Shown here one piece after another: positions 53,707-63,600 of a DNA stretch of 64,000 bases (its first letter is position 1; each line of letters begins with the position of its first letter). Under the pieces are notes generated by a model, which did no database searches, was not told where the DNA came from, and saw only the letters and a list, made by a program, of their open reading frames with translations. The stretch spans positions 1,048,740-1,112,739 of the forward strand of contig NZ_VAUO01000001.1 of NCBI RefSeq assembly GCF_005796105.1, read 5' to 3'. The stretch is from Pseudomonas mosselii (lineage in GTDB: Bacteria; Pseudomonadota; Gammaproteobacteria; Pseudomonadales; Pseudomonadaceae). The position numbers and the translations under genes are program-made.

Positions 53707-55854
53707 ATGCCTGCGCTGCGACAACTCTCGATTCAATGGAAGATCACCCTACTGGCCGGTTTGTGCCTGGCCAGTATCGTCACCCTGCTGGTCGGCCTTT
53801 CGCTGTACCGCATGGACCACAGCTCCGACCTGGTCAAGGCCAGCAGCATGCAGATGTTGACCGAGGCCGCCCAGGCCCGTATCGAGTCCCAGAGTGAGGT
53901 CCAGTCACTGAACATTCGTCGCCAGTTCATGGACGCCTACCAGTACGGCGCAGGCTTCGCGCGCCAGGTGCTGTTCCTGCGCGAACAGGCTGAAAAGCGT
54001 TTTCTCGATGCCTATGACCTGCGCCAGGACATGACCGCGCAAGTGCGTGCCGCACTGCAGGCCAACCCCGAGCTGCTGGGCCTGTCACTGGTATTCGAGC
54101 CCGACGCGTTGGACGGCAAGGACAAGCTGTTCGCCGGACAAGCGGCGCTGGGCAGCAACGAAACCGGGCGTTTCGCCCTGTACTGGTCGCAACCGCGCGC
54201 CGGCCAGTTGACCGCCATGGCCCTACCTGAGCAGGACATGGCCAATACCGCCATCGGCCCCAGCGGCGAGCCCGCAAATACCTGGTGGGTGTGCCCGCGC
54301 AGCAGCGGCCAGGTATGTGTGGTCGAGCCGTACTTCTATGACATCGAAGGGCAACGGGTGCTGATGACCAGCATCGTGTTCCCGCTAAAGGCCAACGGCA
54401 AGGTGATCGCCACCTTGTCCATCGACATCAACCTCAACAGCTTGCAGGCCCTGAGCGAATCGGCCAGCCGCAGCCTGTACGAAGGCCGTACCACGGTCGC
54501 CATTCTCAGCCCGGTAGGCTTGCTCGCCGGCTACAGCGCCGATGCCAGCAAACTGGCGCAGCGTCTGGATCAGGTCGACACGGCACAGGGCGCAGCGCTG
54601 GTGCGCAAGCTGGCCGACGGCAAGCTACAGATCGTGCATGGCCAGCAGCGCCTGAAAGTGCTCGGGGCCTTCGAGCCAATCCCCGGCGGCAAGCCGTGGG
54701 GGGTGCTGCTGGATGTGCCGGAAAGCGTCCTCACCGGCCCTGCCGAAACGCTTAAGCAGGCGCTCGATGCCCTCAACACCAGCGGCACCCTACTGGAGTT
54801 GGGCCTGGGCCTGGCCGCCGCCATCGCCGGCCTGCTGCTGGTATGGCTAACAGCTCGCAGCGTGACCCGGCCAATTCTTGGCGTGGCCGCCATGCTCAAG
54901 GACATCGCCAGCGGTGAAGGCGACCTGACCCGCCGCTTGCAATACGAAAAACGCGATGAGCTGGGCGAGCTGGCCGGCTGGTTTAACCGCTTCCTCGACA
55001 AGTTGCAGCCGACCATCGCCGAGGTGAAACGCTCGGTGCAAGCCGCTCGCGGCACCGCCGACCAGTCTGCGGCGATCGCCGCCGAGACCAGCGCAGGCAT
55101 GGAGCAGCAGTATCGCCAAGTCGATCAGGTGGCCACCGCCTCCCACGAAATGAGCGCCACCGCCCAGGACGTCGCCCGCAGCGCGGCCCAGGCGGCCCAG
55201 GCTGCGCGCGACGCCGACCAGGCCACCCGTGAAGGCCTGGCAGTGATCGACCGCACCACCAGCAGCATCGACACCCTGGCCGCCGACATGAACAGCGCCA
55301 TGGCTCAGGTAGAAGGCCTGGCGCGTAACAGCGAGAAGATTGGTTCGGTACTGGAGGTGATTCGCTCGATCGCCGAGCAGACCAACCTGCTGGCCCTGAA
55401 CGCGGCCATCGAAGCGGCCCGTGCCGGCGAAGCCGGGCGTGGCTTCGCCGTGGTCGCCGACGAGGTGCGTAACCTGGCGCGACGCACCCAGGAATCGGTG
55501 GAGGAAACACGCCAGGTGATCGAAGCCTTGCAGGCCGGCACCCAGGAAGTGGTCGGCGCCATGGACAGCAGCCACCGTCAGGCCCAGGGTGGTGTCGAGC
55601 AGGTCGGCCAGGCCGTCACCGCGCTGCAACGCATCGGCCAGGCCGTGACGGTGATCACCGACATGAACCTGCAGATCGCCAGCGCCGCCGAAGAGCAGAG
55701 CGCTGTGGCCGAGGAAATCAACCACAATGTCGCGACCATCCGCGACGTCACCGAATCGCTGTCAGGACAAGCCAACGAGTCGGCACGCGTGAGTCAGTCG
55801 CTGAACAACCTGGCCAACCAGCAACAAAGCTTGATGGACCAGTTCCGCGTCTGA
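53707..55854 (+). CDS. Methyl-accepting chemotaxis protein (paralogue of 26271-28346)
   Basis: 715 aa. It has an N-terminal membrane segment (about 12-31), a Cache-like periplasmic domain (about 35-355), a second segment (about 362-382), HAMP ([20 protein letters not shown]) and a signalling domain with the tip [25 protein letters not shown]. Ligand-domain stretches such as LFEP or [11 protein letters not shown] and [13 protein letters not shown] are shared with the first chemoreceptor, so both probably bind similar ligands. It stands alone, divergent from the antiporter. Confidence 0.92.
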   Translation: MPALRQLSIQWKITLLAGLCLASIVTLLVGLSLYRMDHSSDLVKASSMQMLTEAAQARIESQSEVQSLNIRRQFMDAYQYGAGFARQVLFLREQAEKRFLDAYDLRQDMTAQVRAALQANPELLGLSLVFEPDALDGKDKLFAGQAALGSNETGRFALYWSQPRAGQLTAMALPEQDMANTAIGPSGEPANTWWVCPRSSGQVCVVEPYFYDIEGQRVLMTSIVFPLKANGKVIATLSIDINLNSLQALSESASRSLYEGRTTVAILSPVGLLAGYSADASKLAQRLDQVDTAQGAALVRKLADGKLQIVHGQQRLKVLGAFEPIPGGKPWGVLLDVPESVLTGPAETLKQALDALNTSGTLLELGLGLAAAIAGLLLVWLTARSVTRPILGVAAMLKDIASGEGDLTRRLQYEKRDELGELAGWFNRFLDKLQPTIAEVKRSVQAARGTADQSAAIAAETSAGMEQQYRQVDQVATASHEMSATAQDVARSAAQAAQAARDADQATREGLAVIDRTTSSIDTLAADMNSAMAQVEGLARNSEKIGSVLEVIRSIAEQTNLLALNAAIEAARAGEAGRGFAVVADEVRNLARRTQESVEETRQVIEALQAGTQEVVGAMDSSHRQAQGGVEQVGQAVTALQRIGQAVTVITDMNLQIASAAEEQSAVAEEINHNVATIRDVTESLSGQANESARVSQSLNNLANQQQSLMDQFRV

Positions 55855-55917
55855 GCCACCGGCCTGGATCCCAACGCCTTGTACCGTGCCGGCCACAAGG
55901 CGTGACTTGATGGCCCG

Positions 55918-57837
55918 TCAGCCCTGGTCGAAATCGCCCCCGCCCAACAGGCGGTCGAGCAAGGCCAGAGCCGCTGCTACATCCGGTCGCGCCCCCATGG
56001 GCAGGGTGTCGGTCAATGGCAGGGTGGCGTCCTTGTGACCCGACGCCGTGATCAGCAAATGCATCTGGTTGGCATCCAGGTATACGTGGTGCCGGGTCAT
56101 GGCGTAGGACTGCACGAGACTCAACGCACCAGTGACCATCGGTGTGGCCGAAGACGTGCCGCTGTAGTTATCGGTGTAGTCCCGGTTTTCTCCCGGCTTG
56201 TCCTGAAGCACGCCGTAGGACAGCGTGGCGACACTGTCGCCCCAGGCGTTGAGCATGCGGTAGCGGTAATTGAAGTTGGAGTATTGGTGCGGTTTGCCAT
56301 CCCAGGAATGGCAGGCGCCCACCAGTATGGCGTCGGCGTCTCCATGGTCGCTGAAGTACGACCAGGCGCCTAGGTCGACACCGTAGCTCTGCACCGTTCC
56401 CTTGTCCTCGAGGGTAGCGCCGCTGCCATTGGCCGCTGCCACGACCACGATAGCACCACGTTGGGTCAACTGGGCGATCACGTCCCACCATGACCGATCA
56501 TGCACTGCGGGCAGGAAGGTGCTCAGCACCTGCAGGTTGGCGGTCTGCCGGTTGATGCCGACGATATCGCCCGGTACCACCATGCGCAGCAGGTCCTTGA
56601 GCACCTGCGACTCGTGCCGAGCGTCCCTGGCACGATTGTCGTAAAGGAACAGTTCGCTGCCATGGCTGATACCGGTCATGCCAAAGCCATTGTTCATCGC
56701 TAGCAGAACACCGGCCGAGGCGGTGCCGTGCTTCGGATCATCGTTGGGTGTGGAGTTGACCACCGTCAGCTTTGGATTACCTTGCAGGTCCTCATGCTCG
56801 GGGAACAGCCCCCCGTCGGAAAAATGAATCCGTCCACCCTCACCGGTCACTCCTTTCTCCCAGGCTGCACGGATGTTCAGGCCCTTCCACCGAGGCCCTG
56901 GAGCGTCCAGGTAGTGCTGCAGCACCTCGAAATCAGGTGTCGGCGCGGCGTTGCTGTTAGCCCGCTCGCCGGCCGCCCATGCTGCACCGGTCAACAGCGT
57001 GGCCAGCACCCCCGCCACCCCGAGCGCCACCAGATTGGGTGACTCAGGGGTACCTTGGAACTGCAGCGAAACCACATAATCCAAAGCCGCCAAGGTCTTG
57101 AGCAGCTCGACGTAGGTGTCGTTGCTCATGCTCGCAGGCTGCTCGAGGGTGCAGTAGTTCCTTAGCACATCCAACGCCGGCTCGTCACGCTCATGCGCTT
57201 CGAGCAATGGGAGCGGCTGAATGACAGCCCCCAGCGACGGCCACAGGCGCACCAGCGAAGAGAGGCTGTCTGGCTCAAGGTCAGCGAGCAGTCGCTCATA
57301 GCCGCCCTCGCTGAAACCGATCGACAACAACGGAAAACGCTCACCGTCTTGCGGCTGAGGCAGCCCTGGCAGCGACTGGCCATAAGGATCGTGCGGGCCT
57401 CGCTCGGCATGCCGCCTGGTTCGGCCAGTGTGTGTGTCAGCGGCCAGGGGCACCTTGTCCAGCACGCTGCGGTCAAGATCACTCTCCTGCACCTGCAACA
57501 GCAGAGGCTCCAGCTCGAACACACCAGCAGCCCCGGTCGGCCGCCCCATCGCCGTCGCATGCTGGTCGAGCAGCACGACCGACGGGCGAATGGCGAAGCG
57601 CCCAGCGGTTTCACGGGTCACGAAAGTCATTGGGCAACCATGGTCGACAAGCTTGCCGCTAGCGGCATGGCCGTACACCGATTTGCCCTGCAACTTAACT
57701 GGGCCATCGGGACCAAGGCGCTCCAGCACGTACCGGATACGTGCCACCTTGCCAAGATCGGCACCGGTACACCGCACATGGAATTTGCCATCGAAACGAA
57801 AGTTGCAGTAGTAGATGAAGTTCAGGTCCAGGGACAT
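55918..57837 (-). CDS. Subtilisin-like (S8) serine protease with unusual N-terminal half
   Basis: 639 aa, ribosome site GAGGAG. The catalytic domain occupies about 325-635: Asp341 (HFSDGG), His370 (DPKHGTASAG), Asn470 (AAANGSG) and Ser562 (YSGTSSATP), a complete triad. Residues 1-260 resemble no domain I know (FIYYCNFRFDGKFHVRCTGA). There is no N-terminal signal peptide; instead a hydrophobic stretch (about 269-290, NLVALGVAGVLATLLTGAAW) precedes the protease. Topology and target are unclear. It is divergent from a LysR gene with no partner gene. Confidence 0.88.
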   Translation of the reverse strand: MSLDLNFIYYCNFRFDGKFHVRCTGADLGKVARIRYVLERLGPDGPVKLQGKSVYGHAASGKLVDHGCPMTFVTRETAGRFAIRPSVVLLDQHATAMGRPTGAAGVFELEPLLLQVQESDLDRSVLDKVPLAADTHTGRTRRHAERGPHDPYGQSLPGLPQPQDGERFPLLSIGFSEGGYERLLADLEPDSLSSLVRLWPSLGAVIQPLPLLEAHERDEPALDVLRNYCTLEQPASMSNDTYVELLKTLAALDYVVSLQFQGTPESPNLVALGVAGVLATLLTGAAWAAGERANSNAAPTPDFEVLQHYLDAPGPRWKGLNIRAAWEKGVTGEGGRIHFSDGGLFPEHEDLQGNPKLTVVNSTPNDDPKHGTASAGVLLAMNNGFGMTGISHGSELFLYDNRARDARHESQVLKDLLRMVVPGDIVGINRQTANLQVLSTFLPAVHDRSWWDVIAQLTQRGAIVVVAAANGSGATLEDKGTVQSYGVDLGAWSYFSDHGDADAILVGACHSWDGKPHQYSNFNYRYRMLNAWGDSVATLSYGVLQDKPGENRDYTDNYSGTSSATPMVTGALSLVQSYAMTRHHVYLDANQMHLLITASGHKDATLPLTDTLPMGARPDVAAALALLDRLLGGGDFDQG

Positions 57838-57981
57838 CGCGTTCTCCTCGAAAGCGCAACGCGGTCATCGCGCGCCCTGAATTGTTCTCCGTAGGCCTGG
57901 ATCGATTGCAGCCTGAACCCCTTCCCGAAGGATTAATGGCGTATGGTGTGGGCCTGTGCCACCTGCCTTGGAGCCCTTCGC

Positions 57982-58845
57982 GTGTCACTCAAAGCCCTGC
58001 GCACCCTGGTGACCATAGCCCGCCATGGTACCTTCGCCCGCGCCGCCGACCTGCTCAGCCTGACGCCCTCGGCGGTGAGCCTGCACATCAAGACCCTCGA
58101 AGTGGAGTTGCAGGTGACGCTGTTCGACCGTAGCCGTCGCCAGGTGGTGCTGACTGAAGCCGGCCAGCTGGCAGTGGCTCGCGCCGAGACTATCCTGGCC
58201 GCATACGACGAGCTAGCCGACACCCTGGCCAGTGGTTCGAGCCTGCGCGGCCGACTGCGCATCGGAGCCATCCATACCGTACTGGCCCGGCGCCTGCCAA
58301 GAGCATTGGTGTGGATCAAGGCGCACCACCCGCAACTGCATGTGAGCGTGGTATCGGGCATGTCGGCAGAACTGGCACGACGCGTGGAAGACGGCGAACT
58401 CGATGCAGCAATCACCACCGAGCCGGTCAGCCCCTACCCGCAAAGCTTGCAATACACGCCCCTGTTCGAGGACCGCTTCTGGGCGATCTCCAGTCCCGAA
58501 CTCATCGGGGTCAGCCTGCCGGAACTGCTGGCCAGCCAGCCGTTTCTGCGCTTTGACAAGCGCGCCTGGGCGGGACGTCAGATCGAGCAGGAGCTGCGCC
58601 GCCAGCGCCTGCAAGTCAGCGAGCAAATGGAGCTGGACAGCCAGGAGGCCCTGGCACGCATGGCGGCCATGGGGCTGGGGGTGGCGATCATACCGATAAG
58701 CGATGAAGACCTCGAACGGCTGCCGCCCGCCAGCGTACTGCCCTTCGGTGAGCCGCAACTGACCCGGCGCATGGTGCTACTGGAGCATGAAAAGAGCCAG
58801 CGCCGGCATTTGAGTGCGGTGTTGAGGATGGCACTGGAAGCCTGA
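57982..58845 (+). CDS. LysR-family regulator
   Basis: 287 aa from a GTG at 57982 with TTGGAG upstream; the ATG at 57943 would add a Cys-rich tail that looks non-coding. The winged helix is at 1-58 (LKALRTLVTIARHGTFARAADLLSLTPSAVSLHIKTLE). The effector domain starts about residue 85 (GRLRIGAIHTVLARRL). It is divergent from the subtilase and upstream of the convergent tartrate dehydratase genes. The target is not evident. Confidence 0.92.
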   Translation: MSLKALRTLVTIARHGTFARAADLLSLTPSAVSLHIKTLEVELQVTLFDRSRRQVVLTEAGQLAVARAETILAAYDELADTLASGSSLRGRLRIGAIHTVLARRLPRALVWIKAHHPQLHVSVVSGMSAELARRVEDGELDAAITTEPVSPYPQSLQYTPLFEDRFWAISSPELIGVSLPELLASQPFLRFDKRAWAGRQIEQELRRQRLQVSEQMELDSQEALARMAAMGLGVAIIPISDEDLERLPPASVLPFGEPQLTRRMVLLEHEKSQRRHLSAVLRMALEA

Positions 58846-58954
58846 GCCGGCCCTGCCGAACGCACGACTTACCCGCGCCCACCCGCAGCGGCTGCCGCCT
58901 TTGTGCGGCAGTCCACGGACGTGGACGCAGGCAAGCGCCAGGGGCGGCCCGTAC

Positions 58955-59575
58955 CTACTTGATGAAACGAACCTGGCTGTTGATCTTCTCGATCACCGCG
59001 CCCTTGAGCGCGTTGAAGCGGGCCTTGTTCTGCTCGAACAGGTTATTGCCCTTGGTGTCGATGGAAATGATCAACGGCCCGAACTCGCGCACACGGTTCA
59101 CCCACAGCGTCTCGGGCATGCCCAGGTCCTGCCATTCGGCACGCTCGATTTCTTCTACCTGGGTCGCCGCCAGAACCGCACAGCCTCCGGGAAATACCGC
59201 GTGCACGGCCTTGTTTTCCAGGCAGCCGGTGGTGGTCTCCGGGCCCATGCCGCCCTTGCCGACGATCAGCTTGACGCCGGTCTGCTCGATGAACTGCTTC
59301 TCGAATTTTTCCATGCGCATGCTGGTGGTCGGGCCGATGGACACCATCTCGAAGCTGCCGTCGTCCTTCTTCTTGACGATGGGGCCGGCGTGGAAGATCG
59401 CCCCGCCGCGCAGGTCCACCGGCAACTCGCGCCCCAGTTCGATGAGACGGCGGTGGGCGACGTCACGGCAGGTCACCAGTTGCCCGGTGAGGTACACCAC
59501 ATCGCCCACGTTGAGGTCGGCCAGGTCTTGATCGCTGATGGGGGTGCTGAGGATCTTTTTCACAGGACTGTTCAC
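58955..59575 (-). CDS. ttdB: L(+)-tartrate dehydratase / class I fumarase, beta subunit
   Basis: 206 aa. Matches the C-terminal half of iron-sulfur fumarases ([54 protein letters not shown]). With the alpha subunit it dehydrates tartrate to oxaloacetate or interconverts fumarate and malate. Its start overlaps the alpha-subunit stop by 4 bases. Which substrate dominates cannot be told; the LysR-dctA neighbours fit C4-dicarboxylate or tartrate use. Confidence 0.92.
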   Translation of the reverse strand: MNSPVKKILSTPISDQDLADLNVGDVVYLTGQLVTCRDVAHRRLIELGRELPVDLRGGAIFHAGPIVKKKDDGSFEMVSIGPTTSMRMEKFEKQFIEQTGVKLIVGKGGMGPETTTGCLENKAVHAVFPGGCAVLAATQVEEIERAEWQDLGMPETLWVNRVREFGPLIISIDTKGNNLFEQNKARFNALKGAVIEKINSQVRFIK

Positions 59576-60483
59576 AGAATCACGCCTTCATGGGAGAGGA
59601 TGTCGTAGGAGAGGTCGGCGTTGATGCGGATCTTGCCGCGCCGATGCGCCCAGCAACCGGTAGAGACGGCCACGCCGATGGTCGAAGGGTGGCGCGCGGA
59701 GGACTCGATGTTCACCCCCATCACGCTGCTGTTACCGGTCAGGCCTTGTGGGCCAATGCCGATTTCGTTGAGGCCGTCTTCGAGCAGCTTTTCCATCATC
59801 GCCGCGCTTTCGTTGGGGTGAGCGGAGTCCACCGGACGCAGGATGGCTTTCTTCGACAACCGAGCGGCGGTTTCCACCGAAGTGGACACCCCGACCCCGA
59901 CCAGCAACGGTGGGCATGCGTTGACCCCGCGTGAGGTGATCACATCGAACACGAACTCGGCCACCCCTTCATAGCCTTGCCCCGGCATCAGCACCTTGGC
60001 CGAGCCCGGCAAGGTGCAACCGCCACCGGCCATGTACACGTCAACGATGGCGTAGTCGGCATCTGGGATGATTTCCCAATCCAGCCACGGGATCTTCGAG
60101 CCGGTGTTAGTGCCGGTGTTCTTCTCGATGAAGGTTTCCACGGCGTTGTGGCGCAGCGGCCCGTGCACAGTGGCCTCCTTGGTTGCGTTCTCCAGGATGC
60201 CCTCCATCTCGCCCAGCAACGGGAAGCGCGCACCGGCAGAGATGAAGTACTGGATCACCCCGGTGTCCTGGCAACTGGGGCGATTGAGTTTGTCGGCGTA
60301 GGCCTGGTTGTCGGCCATCGAGTCGTACACGGCGATGGCCAGCGGGTTGGTTTCGGCGGCGCGTAGCTTGGCGGTCTTTTCTTTCACGTCCTTGGGCAGG
60401 CGCTTACCAATGTAGGCAGTGAATTTCGCCAACACGTCGGTGAGCGTTGCCACGGCGTTGTCTTTGTCGATTGTGGTGTCCAC
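59572..60483 (-). CDS. ttdA: L(+)-tartrate dehydratase / class I fumarase, alpha subunit
   Basis: 303 aa from the GTG at 60483 with AGGAG 8 bases upstream; the longer ORF has no support. The three [4Fe-4S] cysteines lie in [18 protein letters not shown] and [10 protein letters not shown]. Length matches TtdA. It is the oxygen-sensitive cluster-bearing subunit. The gap to the upstream dctA is 34 bases, so transporter and enzyme form one operon. Confidence 0.93.
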   Translation of the reverse strand: MDTTIDKDNAVATLTDVLAKFTAYIGKRLPKDVKEKTAKLRAAETNPLAIAVYDSMADNQAYADKLNRPSCQDTGVIQYFISAGARFPLLGEMEGILENATKEATVHGPLRHNAVETFIEKNTGTNTGSKIPWLDWEIIPDADYAIVDVYMAGGGCTLPGSAKVLMPGQGYEGVAEFVFDVITSRGVNACPPLLVGVGVSTSVETAARLSKKAILRPVDSAHPNESAAMMEKLLEDGLNEIGIGPQGLTGNSSVMGVNIESSARHPSTIGVAVSTGCWAHRRGKIRINADLSYDILSHEGVIL

Positions 60484-60517
60484 GGGGTTATCTCCTCTTT
60501 GCAGCACAAGGCGCTGT

Positions 60518-61828
60518 TCAGGCGTTTCGGGTAAGGATTGGGGTGACGGCCGGTTCCGGCTCAGGCGGTTGCTGGCCAGCCAGCACCTGCTCCAGGCGCT
60601 GCTGATCGAGGGCGCCGACCCAGCGGGCGATGGCCACGGTGCCGACCGCGTTGCCAATCGTGTTGGTGATGGCACGGGCTTCGGACATGAAGCGGTCTAC
60701 CCCCAACAGCAGGACCATGCCGGCCACCGGGATGTTGTCCATGGTCGCCAGCGTTGCGGCCAGGGTGATGAAGCCCGAACCAGTCACCCCCGCCGAACCC
60801 TTGGAGGTCAGCAGCAGTACGCCGAGCACGATCAGTTGGTCCATCAATGTCAGCGGGGTATTGGTGGCTTGGGCGATGAAGATCGCCGCCATCGTGTAGT
60901 AGATGCACTGGCCATCGGGGTTGAAGGTCAGCCCCGAAGGGATCACCAGGCCGACCACCGGTTTGGACACACCGACGCGCTCAAGCTTGGTCATCAGTTG
61001 CGGCACCACCGATTCCGAGGAACTGGTTCCGAGCACGGTGAACAGCTCTTCCTTCAAGTATTTGAGCAGCTTCCACAGGCTGAAACCCGACAGCCGCGCG
61101 ATGAAGCCCAGCACCAGCACCACGAACATGACGCAGGTGAGGTACATGGTCGCCATCAGCTTGCCCAGCGACACGATCGAGCCCAACCCGTACTTGCCCA
61201 CGGTAAATGCCATCGCCCCACAAGCTGCCAACGGCGCCAGACGCATGACCATGCCAACGATATGGAACATGCCGTGGGAAAACGCTTCGAGTACATCCAC
61301 TGCCGGCTTGCCGCGTGGCCCCAGGTGCGCCAGGGCGATGCCGAACAGGCTGGAGAACAGCAGAATCTGCAAGATCTCGTTCTTGGCGAAAGCGTCGATA
61401 ACGCTGGCGGGGATCAGGTTCAGCAGGAAGTCGCTCAAGCCCCCTGAGCCACTGCTGGCGGCCGCGGTGTAACTGGCGATGCTCTTGGCATCGAGGGTAG
61501 CCGGGTCGACGTTCATGCCCTGCCCTGGCTGAACGATGTTGACCACCACCAGCCCCAGCACCAGGGCGAAGGTAGACAGCACTTCGAAGTAGATCAGCGC
61601 ACGCATGCCTACGCGGCCCAGCTCCTTCATGTTCTCCATGCGTGCGATGCCCAGCACCACGGTGGCGAAGATCACCGGGGCGAAGACCATCTTGATGAGT
61701 TTGATGAAGGCGTCGCCCAAAGGCTTGAGATCGACGCCAACCTCGGGCCAGAAGACCCCGAGCAGAATGCCCAAGGTCACGCCAATCAGGACTTGCACGT
61801 ACAGTTTTCCAAGGTATCGCTTGGCCAT
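60518..61828 (-). CDS. dctA: C4-dicarboxylate transporter DctA
   Basis: 436 aa, SDF (DAACS) family with eight membrane segments and re-entrant loops ([17 protein letters not shown] serine-rich hairpin; [20 protein letters not shown]). It imports succinate, fumarate, malate and possibly tartrate by cation symport. It heads the dctA-ttdA-ttdB operon, divergent from a LysR gene. A CA motif lies before the ribosome site CGGAGA. Confidence 0.94.
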   Translation of the reverse strand: MAKRYLGKLYVQVLIGVTLGILLGVFWPEVGVDLKPLGDAFIKLIKMVFAPVIFATVVLGIARMENMKELGRVGMRALIYFEVLSTFALVLGLVVVNIVQPGQGMNVDPATLDAKSIASYTAAASSGSGGLSDFLLNLIPASVIDAFAKNEILQILLFSSLFGIALAHLGPRGKPAVDVLEAFSHGMFHIVGMVMRLAPLAACGAMAFTVGKYGLGSIVSLGKLMATMYLTCVMFVVLVLGFIARLSGFSLWKLLKYLKEELFTVLGTSSSESVVPQLMTKLERVGVSKPVVGLVIPSGLTFNPDGQCIYYTMAAIFIAQATNTPLTLMDQLIVLGVLLLTSKGSAGVTGSGFITLAATLATMDNIPVAGMVLLLGVDRFMSEARAITNTIGNAVGTVAIARWVGALDQQRLEQVLAGQQPPEPEPAVTPILTRNA

Positions 61829-61840
61829 TGCCGTCTCCGA

Positions 61841-61851
61841 ATTATTGTTGT
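61841..61851 (-). promoter_or_regulatory. CA motif upstream of dctA
   Basis: ACAACAATAAT on the minus strand, 13-23 bases before the ATG, next to the ribosome site. Candidate Hfq/Crc target. Confidence 0.55.
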
Positions 61852-61999
61852 GGGTCGGATTGAGTGGCGGTTGGGCTTGCCAGGCAGGCAGCTGAATAGC
61901 CCAGTTTTGTTGTGGTTAATCACGCCAGGCAACGTTAATGGTTTTTCAGAAATGCTGTAATACAATGAAATTCACATCATTATTTCCCTGGAGTTACCA

Positions 62000-62896
62000 A
62001 TGAATGCGGTATCGGAACTGGCTTTTTTCACCCAGTTGGTCCGGCTGGGCAGCTTGGCGGCGACCGCGCGCGAGCTGAACCTCACCCCGCCTGCGGTTTC
62101 CAAGCGCCTGGCCCAGCTGGAGCAGCGCCTGGGCGTGCGCCTGCTCAATCGCACCACGCGCAGCATCAGCCTGACGGCCGAAGGCGAGACCTATCTGGTC
62201 AACGCCCGGCGCATCCTCGAGGAGATCGAAGAGCTGGAGCGCCAAGTCTCCAGCAGCCGCGCCGAGCCCAAGGGCCTGCTACGGGTTAACGCCCCACTGG
62301 GCTTTGGCCGCACCCATGTAGCCCCAGCGATTTCATCGTTCGCCCAACGCCACCCTGAGGTGCAGGTGCAACTGCACCTGACCGACCGTCCGATCAACCT
62401 GCCCGACGACGCGATCGATGTGGCCATCCGTTTCGGCGACCTACCCGATTCGCGCCTGATCGCCCGGCGTATCGCCGCCAACCGCCGACGCCTGTGCGCC
62501 ACCCCGGCCTACCTGGCCGCCTACGGCACGCCATTGGCGCCGAAGGACCTGGCGCAGCACGACTGCATCGTGCTGCGCCAGAACGATGCGGCATTCGGGC
62601 TGTGGCGCTTCAGCCGCGGCAAGCAGAGCGAAACGGTGAAGGTGGGTGGGCGCTTGAGCACCAACGATGGTGAAGTGGCATTGAACTGGGCGCTGGACGG
62701 CCAGGGGATCTTGATGCGCGCCGAGTGGAACCTGACCGAGCACTTGCGCAGCGGGCGGCTGGTAGAGGTGCTGGAAGATTGGGAGACGCCACCGGCGGAT
62801 ATTTATGCGGTGTATCTGGAGCGCTTGAATCTTTCAGCGAAGGTGGCGTTTTTTGTGGAGCATTTACGCGGATTCTTTGGGCGGGGGGTGAGCTAG
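62000..62896 (+). CDS. LysR-family regulator of the dctA-ttdAB operon
   Basis: 298 aa. Winged helix at 1-60 (LAFFTQLVRLGSLAATARELNLTPPAVSKRLAQLE), effector domain from about 90 (GLLRVNAPLGFGRTHVAP, DVAIRFGDLPDSRL). It resembles TtdR/DmlR-type regulators of tartrate and malate genes, and is divergent from dctA across 171 bp with an AT-rich centre. Control of the transport-dehydratase operon is inferred from this layout. Confidence 0.9.
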   Translation: MNAVSELAFFTQLVRLGSLAATARELNLTPPAVSKRLAQLEQRLGVRLLNRTTRSISLTAEGETYLVNARRILEEIEELERQVSSSRAEPKGLLRVNAPLGFGRTHVAPAISSFAQRHPEVQVQLHLTDRPINLPDDAIDVAIRFGDLPDSRLIARRIAANRRRLCATPAYLAAYGTPLAPKDLAQHDCIVLRQNDAAFGLWRFSRGKQSETVKVGGRLSTNDGEVALNWALDGQGILMRAEWNLTEHLRSGRLVEVLEDWETPPADIYAVYLERLNLSAKVAFFVEHLRGFFGRGVS

Positions 62897-63041
62897 CAGG
62901 TAGCCCAGGACAAGCATTTAAAATGACCAACGTTTTTGCACGGGATTTGTTTTTCAGGGGCGTACGCGTGTCAGGATGGGCAGGATCCATGCCCTGAAAT
63001 GCTGCCCGGTGGTCGACGGATCAAGCGTCAAGGAAACTCAG

Positions 63042-63183
63042 ATGTGCTTTGGCTGGCACACGGGGGCCGATTACACGCGCCACTCCACTGGACAAGCAGT
63101 ACCGTAACACCCCGAAGGTACGGCAGTTCATGGTCACTGAACGTGGGAAGCGCGGCGATTGGCTGCTACAGCAATCAGAGTAA
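63042..63183 (+). pseudogene. Frameshifted DUF6434-like small protein
   Basis: From the ATG at 63042 (AGGAA 6 bases upstream) the frame reads MCFGWHTG, then a G5 run (63062-63066) shifts it and it stops at 63105-63107. Dropping one G restores GPITRATPLDKQYRNTPKVR followed by QFMVTERGKRGDWLLQQSE and TAA at 63181. The pattern HTGPITR..PLD..YRNT..VR is that of DUF6434-type domains as I remember them. Either a real frameshift or a homopolymer read error. The C terminus is shorter than usual. The rest of 62897-63273 shows no gene. Confidence 0.55.
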
Positions 63184-63273
63184 CTCGCCTCACACATGCA
63201 CCTATATACAAATGCACGCGATAGTGGCACATTGACTCCATTCAGCAAAGTTGCATCATCGAAAGGAGCGCGC

Positions 63274-63600
63274 ATGAGCAAAGGTGTTAGAGGTTCAACA
63301 GTGGTAGGTGGCGTCGGTGCGGCGGCTACCGCGGCAACTGCAGCCACAACCGCGTCTACGGTGGTTGGGGCCTCCGCTGCAACTATTATGTCCGCAACCG
63401 CCGGCACTACCGGGGCTGCATTAGCTGCTACCGCAGGGGCAGCGGGCACTGCGGGAGGGGCTGCTATCGCATCTGGCATGGCATCGATCGGCAGTGTCGT
63501 TGGCGGAGGGATGGCCGCCGGAGCGATCATGACAGCAGCAGCTCCTGTCGCAGCTATTGCGGCTATAGGTTATGGGCTGTTCAAGCTGTTTGAAGATTGA
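63274..63600 (+). CDS. Small Ala/Gly/Thr-rich hydrophobic protein
   Basis: 108 aa from the ATG at 63274 with AAAGGAG upstream. Nearly the whole chain is small residues (GGVGAAATAATAATTASTVV, AGAAGTAGGAAIASGMAS) with many Gly-x3-Gly spacings like glycine zippers. It ends in a more ordinary hydrophobic helix and charged tail (IAAIGYGLFKLFED). No classical signal peptide, double-Gly leader or cysteines. It could insert in membranes, as holin-like or pore-forming peptides do, but no family is recognised. Local GC is lower than in neighbouring genes. Confidence 0.65.
   Translation: MSKGVRGSTVVGGVGAAATAATAATTASTVVGASAATIMSATAGTTGAALAATAGAAGTAGGAAIASGMASIGSVVGGGMAAGAIMTAAAPVAAIAAIGYGLFKLFED

Noticed and set aside
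63274..63600. Class II microcin call for the Ala/Gly-rich protein
   Set aside because: No double-Gly leader, no exporter genes and no confirmed immunity gene.
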